Below the pieces are notes generated by a model, which searched no databases, was not told the DNA's origin, and saw only the letters and a list, made by a program, of their open reading frames with translations. The position numbers and the translations under genes are program-made. DNA of 43,931 nucleotides from Brevibacillus borstelensis (GTDB lineage: Bacteria; Bacillota; Bacilli; Brevibacillales; Brevibacillaceae): NCBI RefSeq assembly GCF_003710865.1, contig NZ_RHHO01000024.1, positions 1-43,931 on the forward strand, in the 5' to 3' direction. This document shows positions 24,254 through 32,666 of the stretch, one piece after another. Numbering within the stretch: position 1 is the first letter of the stretch; each line of letters opens with the position of its first letter.

Positions 24254-24483
24254 GAAACGATGTGGACAGAAACAACCATAGATTGGACTACAGTTTCAAA
24301 GAATGAAAGCAAGGGAAATGTGGTAATTGTGGGGTTATCACCAGGAGAAGAAAAGCAGTTTCAGTTGAAAAAGCCCCTCATTTTTACAACTCCAAGGACG
24401 AGGATAGAGTGATTGCTACAGTTTATAGCGACATCTATCCAAATACGCAAGTTTATGCTACTCCTTTTCTGGAAAAGGGTTAA
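24254..24483 (+). pseudogene. Broken paralogue of the 20419 lipoprotein
   Basis: One frame reads SKNESKGNVVIVGLSPGEE to about 24385. The match to the intact protein then continues in another frame as FYNSKDEDRVIATVYSDIYP and ends at a TAA at 24481-24483. The signal peptide and N-terminal half are missing. It is therefore truncated and frameshifted. Confidence 0.75.
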
Positions 24484-24605
24484 ACGTAACCCATCGTATT
24501 GATGGGAGACAACGGAAAAGAATCGAAAAAATAAGTTTTAGAGAGTTTATTCATGTCTACATTTATAGCGTTTTGGAAAAGAATAGGTGGGGCGAGCAAT
24601 GTATA

Positions 24606-24637
24606 AGGCGCATGGAAATCATGCGTCCTTTTTTTTC
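24606..24637. terminator. Bidirectional terminator, copy 2
   Basis: AAGGCGCATG / CATGCGTCCTT stem followed by TTTTTT, matching the hairpin at 21018-21044. Confidence 0.75.
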
Positions 24638-24644
24638 AAAAAAG

Positions 24645-24933
24645 CTACCGAATAAACTCCACGTAATAGCCTTCTTGTTTCAATTGATCAATTACCATGT
24701 TCTCAAAAACAAAATGTCCGGCGCCAATGACGACAAAGGCGGTGGATTTCCCTCCCTGTTCAAGAAAGGTAGCCAGCTTTACGGCCATGTTCGTGTCCCG
24801 TTCTCCGAACAACGTCACTCTCCATTATTTGCTGGGAGGCAGTAAACGATTTCGTAAAGCCGCCCAGATCCTCTTTTGCCCACAGTCGCTGCCGTTTGTT
24901 AAACTCTTTAGCCGTATCGGGTGCCAGACGTAA
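24645..24933 (-). pseudogene. TraB/GumN C-terminal fragment (decayed second copy)
   Basis: The minus strand is closely similar to the last third of the TraB gene at 21063-21350, including VVIGAGHFV, IDQLKQ and the final VEFIR. A deletion of about 11 bases near 24815 breaks the frame, and the homology stops at about 24933 inside the doxX 3' end. Only the C-terminus remains. Confidence 0.85.
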
Positions 24934-25165
24934 TAAAAGCCAATGCGAAGGCTGCGTAGCGGAAAAGCTTATGAAATAACAATCCGAGGCCCCCCAGCAC
25001 TTCGCCAGGACCGATTATGATCTGAAACCAATAAGGATATCCATACTGTTGAAAAGCGAGTGTAATGTCCGGATTTCCATTTAATTTAAAGAAACCAATG
25101 AAAAGAAAATAAAAGCAGGTTACAGATAACAGAGTCCATTTTGCAATACGAAGCCATTTTTTCAT
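24908..25165 (-). CDS. DoxX-like membrane protein, C-terminally truncated
   Basis: 85 residues with three helices of the DoxX family: WTLLSVTCFYFLFIGFFKL, then YPYWFQIIIGPGEVLGGLGLLF, then LFRYAAFALAFITSG. DoxX proteins normally have a fourth helix; here the frame runs into the TraB fragment and stops. The gene was probably cut by the rearrangement. GGGGG lies eight bases before ATG 25165. Confidence 0.7.
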   Translation of the reverse strand: MKKWLRIAKWTLLSVTCFYFLFIGFFKLNGNPDITLAFQQYGYPYWFQIIIGPGEVLGGLGLLFHKLFRYAAFALAFITSGTRYG

Positions 25166-25215
25166 ACTGAATCCCCCATTCATTCCCTAGATGGAACTAA
25201 GTGTAGCTTCCAAGG

Positions 25216-25234
25216 TATGACATCTAATGTCATA
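25216..25234. promoter_or_regulatory. 19-bp perfect palindrome between doxX and the tad operon
   Basis: TATGACAT-CTA-ATGTCATA. It lies in the divergent promoter region, about 135 bases before the first tad gene and 50 before doxX. It is a likely operator for an unidentified dimeric regulator. Confidence 0.55.
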
Positions 25235-25279
25235 TATGCGAAGCAAAAGTCCGAGGAGATAGACTCGTCTTTCCCTATT

Positions 25280-25300
25280 GCTGGAAAGCCGGCTTTTTTT
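25280..25300 (+). terminator. Terminator-like hairpin in the tad operon leader
   Basis: A GCTGG / CCGGC stem with an AAAG tetraloop, then seven T. No plus-strand gene ends here, and the first tad gene starts 52 bases later. It therefore looks like a leader attenuator. Confidence 0.55.
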
Positions 25301-25351
25301 GTCCCGTCCATCCTTTGTACGCTGGCAAAAACAGAGAAAGGAGGCAAAGGC

Positions 25352-26074
25352 ATGTCCATCCATCCTCTGCGGCTGGTTGCCATCCTGCTCTTGGCTGCTT
25401 GCGTGGCGGCGGGAGCATATCACTTTTTGCAGCCGCAAACCTTTGTCTTTGTCAAGCTGAGGGGAAATGTGGCGAAGGAGAGCGGAGAAAAGCTGACTGC
25501 ATCCGATCTTGAGCGCGGCGAGATTCAGGTGGGCGGCCTTGCCCGGGAGCAGTCTGCGGAGGCTTTCGGCTTGATCCCGTGGGAAGAAGCTCCGCGTTAT
25601 CTGAACCGCCCTTTGTCCCGCAGGGTAGAAGGAGGAAGACCGCTTTTGCCGGGAGACGTTGAGGAGGCGGGGGAAGTTGCGAAAGGGCGGGAGCTGGAGC
25701 GGTCGATGACGGGCATCAGCATTCCGGTTAACAACGTCACGGGCATTAATCCGCATGTAGCGATTGGCGAGCGGGTGCATGTGTACGCATCGTTTGAAGA
25801 CGACAGCGGCGCGCATACCGGATTGCTCCTGCGGAACATGCCGGTGATCGGGGTGCAGAGAGAGATGGACGGCGATATTCCCAGACTGGAGGCGGTCACG
25901 CTTTCGCTGCAGCTGAGGGAAGCCGTTTTGCTTACCCACGCCCTTCATTACGGAAAGATCCGCTTGGGAAAGGCGTCTTTCCTGGAGGAAGAAAACAGTG
26001 CGGGAGTCGGTGACGCGAGCTTTGCAGCGGCTCTGATGAAAACGAAAAAACGGTGGGGAGAGGAGGAGCAGTAA
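25352..26074 (+). CDS. Flp pilus assembly protein RcpC/CpaB (SAF domain)
   Basis: 240 residues: one N-terminal membrane anchor (LRLVAILLLAACVAAGAYHFL), then a SAF-like domain (ASDLERGEIQVGGLAREQ, RPLSRRVEGGRPLLPGDV), then an RcpC/CpaB region with SIPVNNVTGINPHVAIGERVHVYA. In diderms CpaB works with the secretin; Gram-positive tad loci keep it without one. ATG 25352 has AAAGGAGG eight bases upstream. First gene of the tad operon. Confidence 0.85.
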   Translation: MSIHPLRLVAILLLAACVAAGAYHFLQPQTFVFVKLRGNVAKESGEKLTASDLERGEIQVGGLAREQSAEAFGLIPWEEAPRYLNRPLSRRVEGGRPLLPGDVEEAGEVAKGRELERSMTGISIPVNNVTGINPHVAIGERVHVYASFEDDSGAHTGLLLRNMPVIGVQREMDGDIPRLEAVTLSLQLREAVLLTHALHYGKIRLGKASFLEEENSAGVGDASFAAALMKTKKRWGEEEQ

Positions 26075-27568
26075 GTGAAAAAGCGATTGCTGATCGTGGA
26101 TGATGATCCCGCTGTCGGCGCAGCCTTGCAAACACAGACGGCCGGAAGCCGGTGGCTGGAGGTGTGCGGACAAACGACAGGGGTAGAGGAGACGTGGCGG
26201 GCCCTTCATGAAAACAAACCGGACATCGTGCTGCTCGGGGGAGTGCAGGAAGCGGAAAGAGGGGTTTTGTGCCAGCAGTTCAGACTTGCTTTTCCGCACC
26301 TGTTGTTTATCGCCGCTTGCAGTGAACAGGAGCTGATATGGGAGCCATTTTTCCGCAATTTGGGCATGTGGGTGATCGCCAAGCCGATCCATTCTGGCCA
26401 ATTGGAAGCGCTCGCGATGCAGCTCTCTTCCATGACAGCCATGTCCTCGATGCATGCCAGCATGCCGGCAGGCAGTGCGGCGATGGGAGGAATGATCGGG
26501 ACGGGAACAGGTCTGACCGGTATCGGAACGACAAGCAACGGTATGGGCGGAGCGGCTTTTCCGGGCGTGGAAGCAGGTATGCAGGCGGCTGGATTTTCTG
26601 GAGTCGCGGAGGCCAAGCCCCACCACCCCTATGTTGCAGGAAGCGGCCAACAGGCAAAAAAACGGCTCATTACCGTGTACGGTCCAAAAGGGGGCGTCGG
26701 GAAAACCTTTCTTTCCCGCGAGCTTGCCATCTATTTTGCGCAACGGAAGCTTGGCGGAAATCCTCTGAAGGTTCTGGCTGTCGACTTCAATTTGGACCTG
26801 GGAACCTTTGCGACTGCATTGAATTTGCCGCGTACTCCTAATCTGTATTCGTGGGTCCAGGATATTGACGAACGGCTGCATGACTGGATTCGCTCCCAAG
26901 GCCGGGAACCGGGTGATTTGAGCCAGGAGGAGTGGCAGGTCCAGATCGGTAGTGTACAGCTTTCGCCGCAGGAAGTGGACAGGCATATCGTTGTCCACGA
27001 GGCAAGCGGCTTGTATGTTTTGACCTCTCCGCGCGATATCCGGCACAGCTTTGAGATCAAAGACTACCATCTGTATTTGATCCTGGATGCGCTCAAGAAC
27101 AGCCACTATGATGTCATCCTGATCGATACGGCTCCAGATACGACGGATGCCACGATCCAGGCACTGTTTTTTGCCGAGCAAGTCGTGATGGTCGGGAATC
27201 CTGTAGTTGATTCTATTGAAAATATTCAACGTATATTAAAGCTCTTGCGGGAAGCGGATTATCCGGAAGAACGCATTTCTCTGTGCATGAACCGTTTGCA
27301 GCGAAAAGAGATGTTTACCCTCGATGAGATACGCGCCTATTTTCAACTGCATCCCAGCAAAAAGATATTTCCAATCCCCGATGACCAGGAAGTGAAAAAA
27401 TCGATCAACACGGGCAATCCTGTCATGCTGCATCCGGGAAAGCTGGCGGCCAAGGATGCCATTGAAGCGCTGGGCAAAGCCCTTTTGCCTCTGGAAGAAG
27501 AGGCCGACGGTTCGGGAAAAAAGAAGGAGAAGGAACGCGCCTCCCTGTGGAAGTGGTTGAGGAGATAG
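26075..27568 (+). CDS. tadZ: TadZ/CpaE pilus-localising ATPase
   Basis: A 497-residue two-domain protein. Residues 1-115 resemble a receiver domain (LLIVDDDPAVGAALQ and a KPI turn), without confirmed phosphorylation. A Met/Gly-rich linker spans 125-185. Residues 200-450 are a MinD/ParA-type ATPase with deviant Walker A KGGVGKT near 205, LAVDFNLDLG, and IDTAPDTTDATIQ. TadZ/CpaE places the pilus machine at the pole. GTG 26075 directly abuts the previous stop (TAAGTG), with GGAGGAG as ribosome site. Confidence 0.88.
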   Translation: MKKRLLIVDDDPAVGAALQTQTAGSRWLEVCGQTTGVEETWRALHENKPDIVLLGGVQEAERGVLCQQFRLAFPHLLFIAACSEQELIWEPFFRNLGMWVIAKPIHSGQLEALAMQLSSMTAMSSMHASMPAGSAAMGGMIGTGTGLTGIGTTSNGMGGAAFPGVEAGMQAAGFSGVAEAKPHHPYVAGSGQQAKKRLITVYGPKGGVGKTFLSRELAIYFAQRKLGGNPLKVLAVDFNLDLGTFATALNLPRTPNLYSWVQDIDERLHDWIRSQGREPGDLSQEEWQVQIGSVQLSPQEVDRHIVVHEASGLYVLTSPRDIRHSFEIKDYHLYLILDALKNSHYDVILIDTAPDTTDATIQALFFAEQVVMVGNPVVDSIENIQRILKLLREADYPEERISLCMNRLQRKEMFTLDEIRAYFQLHPSKKIFPIPDDQEVKKSINTGNPVMLHPGKLAAKDAIEALGKALLPLEEEADGSGKKKEKERASLWKWLRR

Positions 27569-27587
27569 GAAGGAGGAAGAGAGCTGG

Positions 27588-29075
27588 ATGAACTTTGACA
27601 AAAAGACTTTGCTCGGAATTCAGGCTGTCACCCGGGAACGGATTGATCTGCGAACAAAGGCAAAAGAATCGGCTCGTGAATCGCAAACGCTGCAGGAAAG
27701 AATGCAGATGAAGCAGCATGCTCCTGTAGACAGAAGGCTGACTTTCGAGGCAGAGGCAGCCATTCGAACGCAGATCGTGGAGAAGCACGGAAAACGTTTG
27801 TGGGAGGAAAAAGGACAAGCAGCCTATCTCCAAGAGCTGGCACGGGATATTCGCCTCCTTTTGGAAACGGGAACTCCGCTCGCTTCGGTTCAAATTGAGG
27901 CGGAGGTCGAGCGGCTGATCCGCTCCTTGACTGGCTGGGGGCCGCTTGATCCGCTTCTGGAGGACCCCGATATTACGGAAATCATGTTTCATCGCTACGA
28001 TCACCTGGTCGTCGAGCGAAAGAGCACGGGGCGTTTAGAAGTGCCGGACATACCGGTCTTCCGCGATGAAGAGGAGATGCTGCGCCTTCTCGAGCAGATT
28101 GCCGCCACTATGGGCCGCGAGTTTAACGAGACAAAGGCAGAGCTGAATACCCAACTGCCGGATGGTTCCAGGATAGCGGCGACTCATCGCTCTATTTCTC
28201 CGGATGGCCACATGCTGACGATTCGAAAGCACCGCGATTTGCTGACGGAGGCGGACTACCTCGCATATGGTTCGATCTGCGAGCCTATGCTTACGTTTTT
28301 AAAATGGGCGATCGGTCTCTCTCGCGCTTCCGGCATCGTAAGCGGAGGTACCGGTTCAGGGAAAACGCACCTGCTCAACCTGATTTCGCAGTACGTCCCG
28401 CATCACCTCAGCATCATTACGATTGAGGACGTGCTGGAAATGAAGCTGCAGCATCCGTTTGTCCGGCGTTTTTTGGCCAAGCCCGCCAACTATGAGGGCA
28501 AGGGAGGCTTCTCTATTAAAGATTGCGTGCGGCTTTCTCTGAGAAAACGGCCGGATGTCATCATCGTCGGGGAGACGCGGGGAGGAGAAATCGTGGATAT
28601 GCTTTGGGCGATGAACACGGACCACCCGGGCAGCTGGAGTACCGCTCACGCCAACTCTCCGCGGGCATTGATCGATTCGACCTTGCCGATTTTGTTTGCC
28701 AAGGCGGAGGAGTCATACAATACGACAGAAAGAAATCTGATGATCGGGTCGGCGCTGGACCTGATCGTCCAGGTGAAGCGATTTGAAGAAGACGGGAGCC
28801 GCAAAGTGGTGGCGATTACCGAAGTGATCGGGACAGGCCAGTCACATGAGGACCGCATCCGCCAAGCCTGCAACATAAGGCAAATCCATCCGGACCGCGT
28901 TTACTTGCAGGATATTTACGTATACGAGCCTACGGCAATAAAGGACGGACGGGTAGTAGGACAGTATAGGTGGACAGGGTATAAACCGGAGAAACTGGTT
29001 AGGCGTTGGGCGGAAAAAGGACTGCAGCCAGAAGAGTGGGAACGGGTTTTCTTTTCGACGCCGATTCCGATGTAG
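27588..29075 (+). CDS. tadA: TadA/CpaF secretion ATPase
   Basis: A 495-residue hexameric type II/IV secretion ATPase of the CpaF family. The N-terminal helical domain has EVERLIRSLTGWGPLDPLLEDPDITEIM, followed by Walker A GGTGSGKT near residue 253, IITIEDVLEMKL (Asp box), Walker B DVIIVGETRGGE near 323 and the HANSPRALID motif near 354. It powers pilin assembly at the inner face of the membrane. GGAGGAAGAG precedes ATG 27588. Confidence 0.93.
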   Translation: MNFDKKTLLGIQAVTRERIDLRTKAKESARESQTLQERMQMKQHAPVDRRLTFEAEAAIRTQIVEKHGKRLWEEKGQAAYLQELARDIRLLLETGTPLASVQIEAEVERLIRSLTGWGPLDPLLEDPDITEIMFHRYDHLVVERKSTGRLEVPDIPVFRDEEEMLRLLEQIAATMGREFNETKAELNTQLPDGSRIAATHRSISPDGHMLTIRKHRDLLTEADYLAYGSICEPMLTFLKWAIGLSRASGIVSGGTGSGKTHLLNLISQYVPHHLSIITIEDVLEMKLQHPFVRRFLAKPANYEGKGGFSIKDCVRLSLRKRPDVIIVGETRGGEIVDMLWAMNTDHPGSWSTAHANSPRALIDSTLPILFAKAEESYNTTERNLMIGSALDLIVQVKRFEEDGSRKVVAITEVIGTGQSHEDRIRQACNIRQIHPDRVYLQDIYVYEPTAIKDGRVVGQYRWTGYKPEKLVRRWAEKGLQPEEWERVFFSTPIPM

Positions 29076-29089
29076 GAGGTAGGTTGCGC

Positions 29090-29989
29090 GTGGCATTGGA
29101 GAGTACGCTGGTTGCGGCAGGGCTGGGAGCAGGAATTGTGCTTGTGGCTGTGCCGCGCTCTTTTTTTTACCGGGAGCATCAGGACGAGCATGAGATTGTC
29201 CATCAACTGCGGCGGGATCGACAGACGATCTGGGACAGGCTTGGCGTCAGGCTGCAGCAATCTGGCTCCGGATTTGGCGTCAATCAGTACGTTGGACTTG
29301 CGTTTGTGCTGGGACTTGTTTCCTTTGGCGTGACACAAAAGCTCCTGCAGTCATGGATTCTGGCGCTGCCCGCTTTATTCGCCGGTGTTCTTTTCGTAGA
29401 GCGGATCGTGAGCATTCTGGGGGCAAGGAGAAAAGATAGATTTGAGGTGGACAACGTAAAGGCAATACGTTTGATGGCCAGTTCTCTGCGGACATCGCCT
29501 TCTTACCTGCATGCATTTGAGCAGGTGGCAGCGAGTCCCTATTTGGACAAATGCGTAACGACGGAATACAGCAGAATCGTGGAGCTGTTGCGTGCTCAAG
29601 TGCCATTGGAGCGAGTCATGAACATGTTCTACGAGCGAACAGGCTCAGCAGATGTCCGCTACCTGGCGACGATCGTCTACATCCAGCGAGAGATGGGCGG
29701 GGACATGGCCAAAACGCTTGACCTTGCTTCATCGACTATACTCCGAAGGAAGCAGTCGCTGCGAAGACAGCGAGCCGCAATGGCCCAAATCACGGCTCAG
29801 GTGAATCTGCTCAGTGTGATGCCGTTTGTGTTTATCATCGCTTTGTATGTGAACAACCCAAGCCATTTTGACCCGCTGACAGCCACCCTTTCCGGGAGAT
29901 TTTTGATATTGGCGTCCCTCGGATCGATTTTGATTGGCGGAGAGGTTGTACGCCACCTTGCACATAAAGGCATTCATAAAGGAGGGTGA
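29090..29989 (+). CDS. tadB: TadB pilus inner-membrane protein
   Basis: About 299 residues of the GspF/TadB family. Membrane segments lie at the N-terminus and at residues 70-110, then a cytosolic four-helix domain (VKAIRLMASSLRTSPSYLHAFEQVA and IVYIQREMGGDMAKTLD), and two C-terminal helices. I chose GTG 29090 with GGAGGT nine bases upstream; TTG 29084 is an alternative, and the longer frame overlaps tadA without need. Confidence 0.85.
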   Translation: MALESTLVAAGLGAGIVLVAVPRSFFYREHQDEHEIVHQLRRDRQTIWDRLGVRLQQSGSGFGVNQYVGLAFVLGLVSFGVTQKLLQSWILALPALFAGVLFVERIVSILGARRKDRFEVDNVKAIRLMASSLRTSPSYLHAFEQVAASPYLDKCVTTEYSRIVELLRAQVPLERVMNMFYERTGSADVRYLATIVYIQREMGGDMAKTLDLASSTILRRKQSLRRQRAAMAQITAQVNLLSVMPFVFIIALYVNNPSHFDPLTATLSGRFLILASLGSILIGGEVVRHLAHKGIHKGG

Positions 29990-29993
29990 AGCC

Positions 29994-30902
29994 ATGCTGT
30001 GGCTCGGAGCACTGGCAGGGATCGCGGTATTGTTCTGGGGATTGCCGGCTTGCTTGGAAAGAAGGGAGGAGGGTGTCCCGACTCTTTTGGGACGGATTGA
30101 GCAGGAACGTCACTCACATCTGGAGAGGGCATTCGGCAAGACGATCTCCCCCTGGAAGCTGGCCCGCTATCTGGAGCAGCATGATGATTTATTGGAGCTT
30201 GTTTGCAAGTGGACCGGAATCAACGGTACCCATACAGCCGATGTCCTCTTCCGGCTGAACTCGCGCTATTCCTTGGCAGAGGTCGCGTTGGCCAAGGCGG
30301 TTGGCGGAATCGTGATGCTGGCGGTCGTGATCCAACTGGCGATTGCGTACACAGGGGGGCAGCCATTGAATACCACGGCATATTTGCCGTTGATTATCGC
30401 AGTTTTATTGTTTCTGCTGCCGACGATGCTGCTGGACGTGGCTGACAAACGGGTCAAAGCGGAGATTCGCGAGCAGGTTCCGATTTTTTTTGGTATTGTG
30501 CAGTCTCTGGTTGAGGCGGGCATGCCGATCCAGGCTGCCGTAAAGCAGACGGCTCGCCGTTTTGACGGAAGACTGGGAAGGGAGTTGGCGCGGCTGGAAG
30601 TGGAGGAAAGACGCTATGGGACCTGGCGCAAAGCGCTGGAGGAATTGGCTTTTCGATGGGAGGTAGATACTCTGTCGGCGATCTCGATGGAAATAAATGA
30701 GGCGATGAGCAAGGGCGTCAGCATAGCCAAGATGATCGCCGCGCAGGTGGAGGAGCAGGTCCGTCAGCAGGAGGACGAGGCATCCGACCACATGAATCGG
30801 CTTAATGTGCGTCTGCTTCCGTTCGTAATCATTCTGATGGGGGTTCCGTTGCTGTTTCTGGTCATGGGCCCTATTTTTATCGGAATTGGGGAACGCTTGT
30901 AA
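29994..30902 (+). CDS. tadC: TadC pilus inner-membrane protein
   Basis: 302 residues of the GspF/TadC family and paired with TadB: N-terminal helix, cytosolic part, two helices at about 100-160, a GspF helical bundle (FFGIVQSLVEAGMPIQAAVKQ and IAKMIAAQVEEQVRQQEDEA), and a C-terminal helix (LLPFVIILMGVPLLFLVMGP). GGAGGGTG precedes ATG 29994, four bases after the tadB stop. Confidence 0.87.
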   Translation: MLWLGALAGIAVLFWGLPACLERREEGVPTLLGRIEQERHSHLERAFGKTISPWKLARYLEQHDDLLELVCKWTGINGTHTADVLFRLNSRYSLAEVALAKAVGGIVMLAVVIQLAIAYTGGQPLNTTAYLPLIIAVLLFLLPTMLLDVADKRVKAEIREQVPIFFGIVQSLVEAGMPIQAAVKQTARRFDGRLGRELARLEVEERRYGTWRKALEELAFRWEVDTLSAISMEINEAMSKGVSIAKMIAAQVEEQVRQQEDEASDHMNRLNVRLLPFVIILMGVPLLFLVMGPIFIGIGERL

Positions 30903-30968
30903 AGTTTTTTTGCCGAGGGCTCTGTCTTTTGACAAAGTAAAAGTACAAATTGAAAAGGAGTGGTTGCC

Positions 30969-31145
30969 ATGACGTTGATCACTGATTACATCCGCCGGTT
31001 TGCAAAGGAGGAAGACGGCGTGACGATTGTGGAGATGGTGATCATCATCGCCATTATTCTGATCGTCCTGATTCCGACACTGCAAAATCTGGGCAGCGCA
31101 GAGGAAGCGAGGATTCAGGAACTGGAGACCCAACTCAGCAAATGA
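30969..31145 (+). CDS. Flp-family major pilin
   Basis: A 58-residue type IVb pilin. A 19-20-residue leader ends in EEDG, followed by VTIVEMVIIIAIILIVLIP. This gives a prepilin peptidase cleavage after Gly with Glu at +5, as in Flp pilins. The C-terminus is a short charged helix. AAAAGGAG is eight bases before ATG 30969; an in-frame GTG at 30960 is too close to it. A TTGACA at 30929-30934 could mark an internal promoter giving extra pilin message, but the -10 is poor. Confidence 0.85.
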   Translation: MTLITDYIRRFAKEEDGVTIVEMVIIIAIILIVLIPTLQNLGSAEEARIQELETQLSK

Positions 31146-31621
31146 CGGAAGCTGTAATCTTTTTGCTTCTGGGTATCGCCGCATACTTTGATTGGAAATG
31201 CCGCAAGATTCCAAATACGGTAACGTTTCCGGCCTTGGCTGCCGGCCTTGTTTATCAATGGCAGGCGGGGATGGGGTGGACAGCCGTTGCAGGAGTTGCG
31301 GGAGCCTTTTTGCTGACGGTGGTCCCGGTTGTTTTGCGCGGCATGGGGATGGGCGATCAAAAGCTGCTGATGGCGGTAGGAGCGTGGGTGGGCTGGTCGG
31401 GAGTGTACCCGCTCTTTTTACACTCGCTCTGGGTTTGTCTGGCGGTGGTTGTTTTTCTCCCTGGAACCTGGAGGCGGTTAGCAAGAAATATGCATGCGAT
31501 CTTTGCGGGCTGGATCGCACATCGGAAAATCTGGCTTCCCCAAAATAAAGAAGCCGCCCTGTCTTTTCCCTATGCCGTGCCCCTTTTGGGTGCGTATCTG
31601 GTGCAGCACTTGTGGAGGTAG
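31142..31621 (+). CDS. A24-type prepilin peptidase (TadV/CpaA)
   Basis: 159 residues, six membrane helices. The two catalytic Asp motifs are FDWKCRKIPN near residue 17 and GMGMGDQKLLMAVG near 68. It cleaves the Flp and TadE/F-type leaders. The start overlaps the pilin stop (ATGA), so it is coupled. Confidence 0.9.
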   Translation: MTEAVIFLLLGIAAYFDWKCRKIPNTVTFPALAAGLVYQWQAGMGWTAVAGVAGAFLLTVVPVVLRGMGMGDQKLLMAVGAWVGWSGVYPLFLHSLWVCLAVVVFLPGTWRRLARNMHAIFAGWIAHRKIWLPQNKEAALSFPYAVPLLGAYLVQHLWR

Positions 31622-31625
31622 GCAA

Positions 31626-32048
31626 ATGAAAAGAGATTGGTTCGGCTGGATCCGCAATGAGCGAGGGACGCAAATATTGGAGCTCATCCTTGCACTGCCG
31701 CTGCTCTGGTTTGTGTTTATCTTTTCATTTGATCAATTTTCCATCCTGTACAACCGGCAAAAGGTTTTGGCTGCAGCTTATGAGGCGGGAAGAATCGCTG
31801 CCGTCCAGCCGAATTTCGGCTTAGCCAACTATCACGCGGCAGAGATGGGCCAAGCAGAGCTGAAGCAGGGCATCGGTATGACGGATAGCCAAGTTCGCCT
31901 TTATGTGCAAGGGGGATGGAAGAAAGGAAATCACTTTGAAGCTGAGGCGACAATGAAATTTCATCTGCTCGCTACCGGAAGGCCTTTTGAATTGAAAGAG
32001 AGCTATCATCTGATGGTTGAAAACGCGGAGAAGGGTGGCAGCCAATGA
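31626..32048 (+). CDS. TadE-like pseudopilin
   Basis: 140 residues with a type IV-like N-terminus: ERGTQILELILALPLLWFVFIF, with Glu at +5 of the probable cleavage site, then a globular C-terminal part. TadE-type pseudopilins are minor pilus components. GGAGG is ten bases before ATG 31626. Confidence 0.82.
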   Translation: MKRDWFGWIRNERGTQILELILALPLLWFVFIFSFDQFSILYNRQKVLAAAYEAGRIAAVQPNFGLANYHAAEMGQAELKQGIGMTDSQVRLYVQGGWKKGNHFEAEATMKFHLLATGRPFELKESYHLMVENAEKGGSQ

Positions 32049-32569
32049 TGAGAAAGGACGAGGAAAAGAAGAATTGGATGATAGAGCGGCTGGCTGAGGA
32101 GCGCGGGACAATGACGGTTGCCGCGCTCTTTTTTCTCATCTGTATGGGAGGATTATTGTCGATCATGCTCATACAAGGCCAGGCCAACCTGGCGAGTATG
32201 CGCGTCCAGCAGACGGCTGACATCATGTCAAAAGGGGCGCGAGCGGCGGGAGCATGGGAGTATCAGGATGCGGACGGGGAAACGAAGAGAATACTGGTCG
32301 CGACGAGCAGCGAGGCCAAACGGTACGAGGCCGATATTGTCCGGGGAGCTCGCGAAGAGGCCGGACTGCTATGGGAGTTGAATCGCCCGGCAGTGGAGCG
32401 GCAGGCGGAGTCAGCGACCGTGGTGCATCAGAAGGGCGAACGGAAAAGCTTGTATGGACAAGGAATCTACCATGTAAGAATAGAGGCTAGACAGAAGCTG
32501 CATCATCTGTGGGGAGAGTCGGATGTGACCTTCCGAAGGGTTTCGCAATCCGGAATTTATGACTTTTAG
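32045..32569 (+). CDS. TadF/TadG-like pseudopilin
   Basis: 174 residues. EERGTMTVAALFFLICMGGLLSIMLI is a hydrophobic helix after a charged leader, as in TadF/TadG proteins; the Glu at +5 is replaced. The remainder is soluble. The start overlaps the tadE stop (ATGA). Last gene of the operon; no strong terminator follows, but an inverted repeat lies at 32617-32643. Confidence 0.75.
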   Translation: MMRKDEEKKNWMIERLAEERGTMTVAALFFLICMGGLLSIMLIQGQANLASMRVQQTADIMSKGARAAGAWEYQDADGETKRILVATSSEAKRYEADIVRGAREEAGLLWELNRPAVERQAESATVVHQKGERKSLYGQGIYHVRIEARQKLHHLWGESDVTFRRVSQSGIYDF

Positions 32570-32616
32570 ATTGGTCAATATTGTAAATCTTGTTATTTTT
32601 GTCCTACCTTTGCGTG

Positions 32617-32643
32617 GTAATTTGGATTCAAATTCCAAATTAC
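32617..32643. repeat. 27-bp palindrome downstream of the tad operon
   Basis: GTAATTTGGA, seven bases, TCCAAATTAC, a perfect ten-base inverted repeat with no U-tract. It precedes the next gene by about 25 bases and could be an operator or weak terminator. Confidence 0.55.
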
Positions 32644-32666
32644 AAAAGTGTGGGAGTGAGTGAGCC

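Noticed and set aside
25200..25351. Cyclic-di-GMP riboswitch ahead of the tad operon
   Set aside because: Only a loose GCGAAGCAAAA resemblance; conserved core blocks are missing.
25187..27229. 680-codon open frame on the minus strand
   Set aside because: It is the antisense shadow of the SAF/RcpC and TadZ genes; it has no ribosome site and a Cys/His/Arg-rich unnatural composition.
30405..31673. 422-codon minus-strand frame opposite tadC, flp and the prepilin peptidase
   Set aside because: The plus strand encodes clear family proteins with coupled starts here; the minus product has no recognisable domain.
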